18,493 nucleotides of DNA from an uncultured Campylobacter sp. (GTDB lineage Bacteria > Campylobacterota > Campylobacteria > Campylobacterales > Campylobacteraceae). Where the stretch lies: contig NZ_CALKTL010000061.1 of the NCBI RefSeq assembly GCF_937997405.1, positions 1-18,493 on the forward strand, given 5' to 3'. Below the pieces are notes generated by a model. It ran no database searches and was not told the origin of the DNA. It worked only from the letters and a program-made list of their open reading frames with translations. Shown here one piece after another: positions 14,791 to 18,493 of this stretch (the first letter of the stretch is position 1; the number at the start of each line of letters is the position of its first letter). Made by a program: the position numbers and the translations under genes.

Positions 14791-15331
14791 CCTTACCTTC
14801 CTTTCGCTTTGCAGCGCCCCATCATAAGGCGCCCGTTAAATTTACGCTCTTTGCGTCGCTTTATCGCATTGTGCTCGCAAAGCTCGCGCGGGAATCTGCG
14901 CCGCGTTTGTAAAATTTACCATAAAAAGCAAAACTCGCGCCGCCTATTTCATTTTCTCCATAGCGTGATTATTAAATATCAGCCACCGCTCGCCGTCGTG
15001 AAAGGCCGCGCCGTGTGCGCCTAAAGACACCGACTGTCGCCGCTTTTATATTTACGACGCATATACGGCTCGGCGCGCGCTTGCCAGAAATCGGCGATTT
15101 TATATTTCGTACAGGCCGCTTAGTCGCAAAGCGTGCCTGTGAATAAAATCAAAATTTCATATTGCGGCTATGTTTGCACTTTGCGCTAGCCGCTACGCCG
15201 CGCCCGTAAAATTTACGCTCTTTTGCGCCACTCGTAATTTGTACCGCCGTTTCGTGCCGCAAATGCAGCCGCGTCGGTCGCTAGTAAATCCGCTCAAATT
15301 CAAATGGCTCGCGCGGGTCAAATTTGTAAAT
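14791..15331. other. 541-bp spacer with a possible gene remnant
   Basis: No intact gene. The + strand frames here (14578-15024, 15170-15469) have no ribosome binding site and no protein-like pattern. On the minus strand, two consecutive frames between 15119 and 14944 read like natural protein sequence but are separated by a frame change and contain no good start; they are reported separately. The rest is GC-rich with AAATTT words. Confidence 0.45.
14944..15119 (-). pseudogene. Possible remnant of a small gene, frame-disrupted
   Basis: Read on the minus strand, one frame from 15119 to 15024 gives a peptide containing KIADFWQARAEPYMRRKYK and ends in TAG. The next frame, ending at TAG 14946-14944, gives SVSLGAHGAAFHDGERW followed by LIFNNHAMEKMK. 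Both are balanced, protein-like sequences unlike the Lys-Phe-rich noise elsewhere. A single frameshift around 15024-15040 would join them. There is no visible start upstream and I do not recognise the family. It could be chance. Confidence 0.25.
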
Positions 15332-15580
15332 TTAGTCCTTCCAAAGCCACCATTTCAGCTTGGCTTTGTCGGGACGGGGCGTGCTGGCGTAGTAGCAAAT
15401 CATGCGGTAAACGTAGAGGATGCATCTGCCGCGTCCGAGCGCCTTTGTGCGTTCAAACATCTCGTCTGAATCCGCGCCCTTTAGCGAAGCAATGTCCTCG
15501 TAGCCCAGCGCCAGCAGATCAGCCTCTGTCGCCTCGCCGACATAGGGGATTTTCTTAAAATCGCTTGCGCCTTTACTCAA
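15332..15580 (-). CDS. Cdd1-type helix-hairpin-helix protein (pathogenicity locus family)
   Basis: 82 residues. It matches the small helix-hairpin-helix family annotated as pathogenicity locus protein / Cdd1: an IPYVGEATEADLLALGY HhH segment (about 11-27) fitting nonspecific DNA binding, an IASLKGADSDEMFER helix, the cysteine pair in GRCILYVYRMICYY, and the family's C-terminal LKWWLWKD. Cellular role is not established. The start is a TTG (15580-15578) with GGAG six bases upstream on the minus strand; there is no ATG alternative near it. It appears to be a single-gene unit, with long spacers on both sides. Confidence 0.85.
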   Translation of the reverse strand: MSKGASDFKKIPYVGEATEADLLALGYEDIASLKGADSDEMFERTKALGRGRCILYVYRMICYYASTPRPDKAKLKWWLWKD

Positions 15581-15624
15581 ATTTTACTCCAATCTTTATT
15601 TAGATTTCGCTCGGCTCGCCATTT

Positions 15625-15702
15625 GGATAAAATTTTAAAACCCCTTGAGAGTGCGGAATTTCAAAATTTCACTCGTGCGAGGCAAGTTTTAAAATTTTAT
15701 CC
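15625..15702. repeat. Perfect 16-bp inverted repeat
   Basis: GGATAAAATTTTAAAA (15625-15640) and its exact reverse complement (15687-15702) are separated by 46 bp. The interior has further complementarity, GAGTG (15649-15653) with CACTC (15670-15674), so a branched or cruciform structure is possible. The arms contain the same GATAAAATTTT word found repeatedly in the thi region. Confidence 0.65.
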
Positions 15703-15950
15703 ACGCGGTGCGAAAATTTTTAAAATTTACCTCGCCGCCGGGCCGCCGCCGCGCTTATGCGCGCCGCTTTTTAGTGCTAAGACGTCCGCCGCCGCGCTCA
15801 TTATCGGAAATTTTATCCGTAAGCTAGCAGGGAGGCTTGGGCGCGGTAAAGTTTGAACGTTTTTAATCCCCAACGGAGTAAATTTACGCTTCTGCCTTGC
15901 GCCAAATGCAAAAATCTGATGCGTTTGTTTCAAACTCCAACGGATTTTGT

Positions 15951-15981
15951 AAAAAGATGACGACGGCGCTTCGACGTCATC
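15951..15981 (-). terminator. Second minus-strand terminator-like hairpin after pyrF
   Basis: On the minus strand GATGACG (15981-15975) pairs with CGTCATC (15962-15956) around a 12-nt loop, followed at once by TTTTT (15955-15951). It lies about 60 bp beyond the first pyrF terminator and may be a backup. Confidence 0.5.
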
Positions 15982-16037
15982 CGAGCCGCCTTTGTGCGCA
16001 TTTTGATTAAAATTTCTTTCGCGCGAAAATACCGTTT

Positions 16038-16071
16038 AAAACGAGCTTGCGTCAAATTTTACGCAAGCTCG
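16038..16071 (-). terminator. Intrinsic terminator of the ribH-nusB-pyrF operon
   Basis: A perfect 11-bp stem, CGAGCTTGCGT (16071-16061) with ACGCAAGCTCG (16052-16042) on the minus strand, with an 8-nt loop and followed by TTTT (16041-16038). It begins four bases after the pyrF stop codon. Confidence 0.8.
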
Positions 16072-16075
16072 AGCG

Positions 16076-16762
16076 TTAAATTTGATCCAAAATTCGCTCG
16101 CAGATTTCGCGCGGGTTTTGCGTCTGATAAATCGGGCGACCGACTACAATAAAATCAGCTCCCGCCTCGCGCGCGACGCCTAGATCCGCTACCCGCTTTT
16201 GATCTGCCGCACTCTCGCCAAACGGCCGTACGCCCGGGCAGAGCGTGATAAAATTTGCGCTCGTGGCGTCCTTGATTAGGCGGCTCTCGAATGCCGAGCA
16301 AACCATGCCGTCAAGGCCCGCTTGGTAGCTCATCACGCCAAATTTACGCACGGCGTCGCTTAAATTTTGCTCGTAAACCGCGCTAAACTCGGCCTCGTCA
16401 AAGCTCGTTAGCGCAGAGACTGCAAGCACTAGCGGGCGCGAACCGAGCCTATCCAGTCGCTGCATCACCGCGCTCATCGCGCGCTTGCCGCTGCTTGCGT
16501 GCACGTTTATCATATCAACGCCGATTTTAGCGATCTCCTCGGCAGCGTCAGCCATCGTGTTTGGGATATCGTAGAGCTTTAGATCGAGGAAAATTTTAAA
16601 ATTTCCAATCTTTTTTAGCTCCCTCACAAAGCCCGCTCCGTCGCGCAAATAAGCTCTCAAGCCCACCTTGAGCCAAATTTTATCAGCCAAGCTCGCAAGC
16701 TCACCTGCTAGCTGCAAACACTCCTGCTTTGAGCCCAGATCAAGCGCGACGCATAGCTTCAC
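16076..16762 (-). CDS. pyrF: Orotidine 5'-phosphate decarboxylase
   Basis: Last step of UMP synthesis: decarboxylates orotidine monophosphate; a cytoplasmic TIM barrel. 228 residues, normal length. Visible catalytic set: Asp8 in VALDL, Lys32 in WLKVGL, and the DLKLYDIPNT block with Asp60, Lys62 and Asp65; the phosphate-binding C-terminal part has CPGVRPFG and FIVVGRPIYQ. The start is a GTG at 16762-16760 that overlaps the nusB stop as GTGA, with AAGGA six bases upstream inside nusB, so translation is probably coupled. ribH-nusB-pyrF order matches that of C. jejuni as I recall it. The gene ends in a strong terminator. Confidence 0.95.
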   Translation of the reverse strand: MKLCVALDLGSKQECLQLAGELASLADKIWLKVGLRAYLRDGAGFVRELKKIGNFKIFLDLKLYDIPNTMADAAEEIAKIGVDMINVHASSGKRAMSAVMQRLDRLGSRPLVLAVSALTSFDEAEFSAVYEQNLSDAVRKFGVMSYQAGLDGMVCSAFESRLIKDATSANFITLCPGVRPFGESAADQKRVADLGVAREAGADFIVVGRPIYQTQNPREICERILDQI

Positions 16763-17778
16763 CGTTTATCCTTGCCGCGCACTGCGCCTTTGCTGCCCGC
16801 AGGTCTTTTTGAGACGGCGCCTCTGCCGCCCGCAGATTTTTTCGGCGCGGTAGAGCTTTTGCGCCCCGCGCTACTTTTGGGCGCAGCATTTTTACCAGCA
16901 GTGCCCTTTTTTGGTGCAGCGCTTTTGCCGACTCTGAAATTTCTATCCGCGCCCTCTTTTTTTGGCGTGGCGTCTTTGCCTCGTTCGCCTGCCTTAAAAT
17001 TTTTACCTCGCTCGCCTGTTTTGAAATTTTTGCCAGTTTTCTCCGTCTTGAATTTATCTTCGGTCTTGAAATTTCTCTCCGTTTTAAATTTTTTGCTCGC
17101 GGCGGATTTTTTGGTGGGCGCGCTACGAGTTTTTAAATTAGCGGGCTTTTTGGATGGCCTGCTTCTGCTCGCCGTAGAATTTTTCGGCGTGCCGCTCCTC
17201 TTTGCCTTAGTAAAATTTTTCGTCTCGCCGTCCGCGCCTGTAGGGATGAAATTTTTCGCCACAACGTTGCTGTCTGAAATAGCGGAGCTTTTCGCCGCAG
17301 TGGGCTTGAAATTTTCGCTTGTCGCCGTGGATAGCTCGGAATTTACGCCAGCCGTATTCGGCTTGGAAATTTTATCCGCCTCGATGTTCACGGGGCTATC
17401 TTTTAGCGCATCCAGCACGCCGTTTATAAATCTTGGCGAGATGCCAAGCTCCTTGGCGGAGTTGATCGCTTCGTTGATGACGATGCCCGCGTCCGTGTCC
17501 GTAAAGCGCAGTTCATACGCCCCGAGCCGCAGTATCGCGCGCTCCAGAGCCGAAATTTCGGCAAGCTTGAATTCCTTTAAATTTTCATCTATCAGGGCAT
17601 CGACCGCGGTGAGATTTTCGCTAGCGCCGCGCAGAAGCGCCAGAGTCCAGTTGCGCTGCTCGTTGCGAATGCGCTTTTCTTCCAGATACTCGTCCGCAAA
17701 GTCCTCGCCGCCGCCGTTCATATCCCGGGAGTAAAGCAGCGAGATCGCAGCGAGCCTGGCTTGGTGTCTGGTGGCCAT
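16759..17778 (-). CDS. nusB: Transcription antitermination factor NusB with a histone-H1-like basic tail
   Basis: Residues 1-128 are a complete NusB domain (starting MATRHQARLAAISLLYSRDM; EISALERAILRLGAYEL; VINEAINSAKELG; FINGVLDALK). NusB binds boxA RNA together with ribosomal protein S10 and promotes rRNA antitermination. NusB is normally about 130-150 residues; this one has 339. Residues 129-339 form a tail very rich in Lys, Ala, Ser, Thr and Gly, with tandem FKTE/NFKTGERGK units (about 240-268) and SAAPKKGTAGK-like units (about 285-335), resembling the disordered tails of H1-like proteins. It stays in frame to the stop that overlaps pyrF. ribH ends one base before the ATG. The tail probably binds nucleic acid nonspecifically; that is inference. 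Confidence 0.88.
   Translation of the reverse strand: MATRHQARLAAISLLYSRDMNGGGEDFADEYLEEKRIRNEQRNWTLALLRGASENLTAVDALIDENLKEFKLAEISALERAILRLGAYELRFTDTDAGIVINEAINSAKELGISPRFINGVLDALKDSPVNIEADKISKPNTAGVNSELSTATSENFKPTAAKSSAISDSNVVAKNFIPTGADGETKNFTKAKRSGTPKNSTASRSRPSKKPANLKTRSAPTKKSAASKKFKTERNFKTEDKFKTEKTGKNFKTGERGKNFKAGERGKDATPKKEGADRNFRVGKSAAPKKGTAGKNAAPKSSAGRKSSTAPKKSAGGRGAVSKRPAGSKGAVRGKDKR
16975..17061 (-). repeat. Short tandem repeats in the nusB tail
   Basis: Codons about 240-268. On the minus strand a unit reading Asn/Lys-Phe-Lys-Thr-Glu or Asn-Phe-Lys-Thr-Gly-Glu-Arg-Gly-Lys recurs about five times, each carrying the AAATTT-like core (AAATTTAA, AAATTTCA, AAATTCAA). The copies vary in length and sequence, which suggests old slippage or duplication. 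Confidence 0.65.
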
Positions 17779-17779
17779 T

Positions 17780-18250
17780 TTACGCCTTTATGTTGCGAAA
17801 TAGGCTTAGAAGCTCGATCGCGCCGCTCATCGCTTCAAAGCCCTTGTTACCGGCCTTTGCGCCTGCACGCTCGATCGCTTGCTCGATATTATCGGTAGTC
17901 AGCACACCGAAAGTCACGGGAGCGCCGTATTTTAGCATGGTGTTTGCGATGCCCTTGCTTACTTCGGCGCTTACGTAGTCAAAATGCGGAGTAGATCCGC
18001 GGATCACCGCGCCTAGGCAGACGACGGCGTCGTAGAGCTTGGAGCTTAGCGCCTTTTCAAGCGCGAGCGGGATCTCAAAAGCGCCCGGTACCAGCATCAG
18101 GCTTAAATTTTCCTCCTTGCCGCCGTGGCGTAAAAACGCATCGTGCGCCCCTTCGACCAGGCGATCGGTGATGATGTGGTTGAAGCGGGCGTTGATGATT
18201 AGGATCTTTTCGCTGCCCTTAAGAGCAAGCGAGCCTTCGATGATTTTCAT
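17780..18250 (-). CDS. ribH: 6,7-dimethyl-8-ribityllumazine synthase
   Basis: Condenses 5-amino-6-ribitylaminouracil with 3,4-dihydroxy-2-butanone 4-phosphate, the penultimate step of riboflavin synthesis; forms cytoplasmic pentamers or 60-mers in the family. 156 residues, normal length. Hallmarks: ARFNHIITDRLVEGA (substrate loop, 21-35), VPGAFEIPLA (54-63), GAVIRGSTPHFDYV with catalytic His89, and AGNKGFEA near the C-terminus. AAAGGA lies just upstream of the ATG at 18250 on the minus strand. nusB begins one base after the stop, so this is the first gene of the operon visible here. I see no FMN riboswitch in the 240 bp upstream. Confidence 0.96.
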   Translation of the reverse strand: MKIIEGSLALKGSEKILIINARFNHIITDRLVEGAHDAFLRHGGKEENLSLMLVPGAFEIPLALEKALSSKLYDAVVCLGAVIRGSTPHFDYVSAEVSKGIANTMLKYGAPVTFGVLTTDNIEQAIERAGAKAGNKGFEAMSGAIELLSLFRNIKA

Positions 18251-18483
18251 GGTTTTCCTTTGCGTTAAATTTAGCGCTAAGCTTAGCTAAATTCGCCAAA
18301 ATTCTAAATTAATTTCAGCATCGCGGCGCTTGAAATTATGAGAAATAGTAGGCGCTTTGCGCGCAGAAATTTCTCGCAGCGAACGAATACGCCTGGCATT
18401 GCGGTGCCGATCGTGCCGATGCCTGTGTATAAGCTTGGCGTGAATATGAAAAATATACGGAAGCACTGGTAAAGGAACTTAAA

Positions 18484-18493
18484 ATGTATCCGG
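18484..18493 (+). CDS. Possible start of a + strand gene cut by the window end
   Basis: ATG at 18484 follows AAAGGA (18471-18476) with a 7-nt spacer, but only three codons (MYP) are inside the window. The same frame is open back to 18433 and reads like an amphipathic helix (REYEKYTEALVKELK), so the real gene could begin elsewhere or be a remnant. A separate 44-codon + frame at 18338-18472 ends on the ribosome binding site and has no recognisable content. Confidence 0.25.

Larger units (their letters stand above)
15581..16075. other. 495-bp spacer downstream of pyrF
   Basis: No credible gene; frames at 15623-15856 (+) and 15727-15933 (-) have neither start signals nor protein-like composition. 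It contains a long inverted repeat (15625-15702) and two minus-strand terminator-like hairpins (15951-15981 and 16038-16071), described separately. The octamer CCAACGGA occurs twice, near 15873 and 15937. Confidence 0.5.

Noticed and set aside
15623..15856. 77-codon + strand ORF downstream of the Cdd1-type gene
   Set aside because: No ribosome binding site; composition derives from AAATTT words and the inverted repeat at 15625-15702.
16772..17734. 320-codon + strand ORF opposite nusB
   Set aside because: Mirror of the low-complexity nusB tail: Leu/Phe/Ala-rich, no ribosome binding site, while the minus frame has a recognisable NusB domain and operon overlaps.
18251..18483. FMN riboswitch upstream of ribH
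   Set aside because: No AGGGGC / conserved RFN core visible on the minus strand; the region is AT-rich with only a ribosome binding site next to ribH.

Overview
The window reads as chromosomal DNA of a Campylobacter, probably from the moderately GC-rich oral/gut group (C. gracilis, C. rectus, C. showae, C. curvus or similar). This is inferred from the long DapD type, the YbiT-type ABC-F protein, the thiS-thiF-thiG-thiH-tenI set, the ribH-nusB-pyrF order known from C. jejuni, AAGGA ribosome binding sites, and a very frequent AAATTT / TAAAATTT word set in otherwise GC-rich sequence. No phage, transposase, tRNA, rRNA or CRISPR array is visible.

Layout. 1-314: 3' end of an AT-rich membrane-anchored protein gene. 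474-1667: dapD (lysine/diaminopimelate synthesis). 2026-3564: a small secreted cysteine protein and a cation diffusion facilitator, probably co-transcribed. 3785-5377: ybiT (ABC-F), overlapping thiS (5370-5573). 6584-12706: thiF, thiG, a cysteine-rich Sel1-repeat gene on the other strand, thiH, an unrecognised ORF and a TenI/ThiE-family gene. 12888-13904: an unknown membrane protein with a TTG start. 13933-14790 (-): a DUF3108-like exported protein. 15332-15580 (-): a Cdd1-type helix-hairpin-helix protein. 16076-18250 (-): the tight ribH-nusB-pyrF operon. The last bases may start another + strand gene.

Function. thiS, thiF, thiG and thiH make the thiazole half of thiamine: ThiF adenylates the ThiS C-terminus, ThiG builds the ring, ThiH supplies dehydroglycine from tyrosine, and the TenI-like protein probably aromatises the product. 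ribH, nusB and pyrF serve riboflavin synthesis, rRNA antitermination and pyrimidine synthesis.

The main peculiarity is inflation by low-complexity DNA. The thiamine cluster, compact in C. jejuni, is spread over about 7.3 kb by non-coding spacers of 1010 and 424 bp, an inverted gene, a 229-codon ORF of no recognisable family, and an insert of about 185 residues inside the TenI-like enzyme. The same style of sequence supplies a histone-H1-like tail of about 210 residues on NusB, an insert of about 60 residues in the DUF3108-like protein, and an Asn-rich segment in the membrane protein. I see no defence or mobile system; the expansion is the feature most worth following up.
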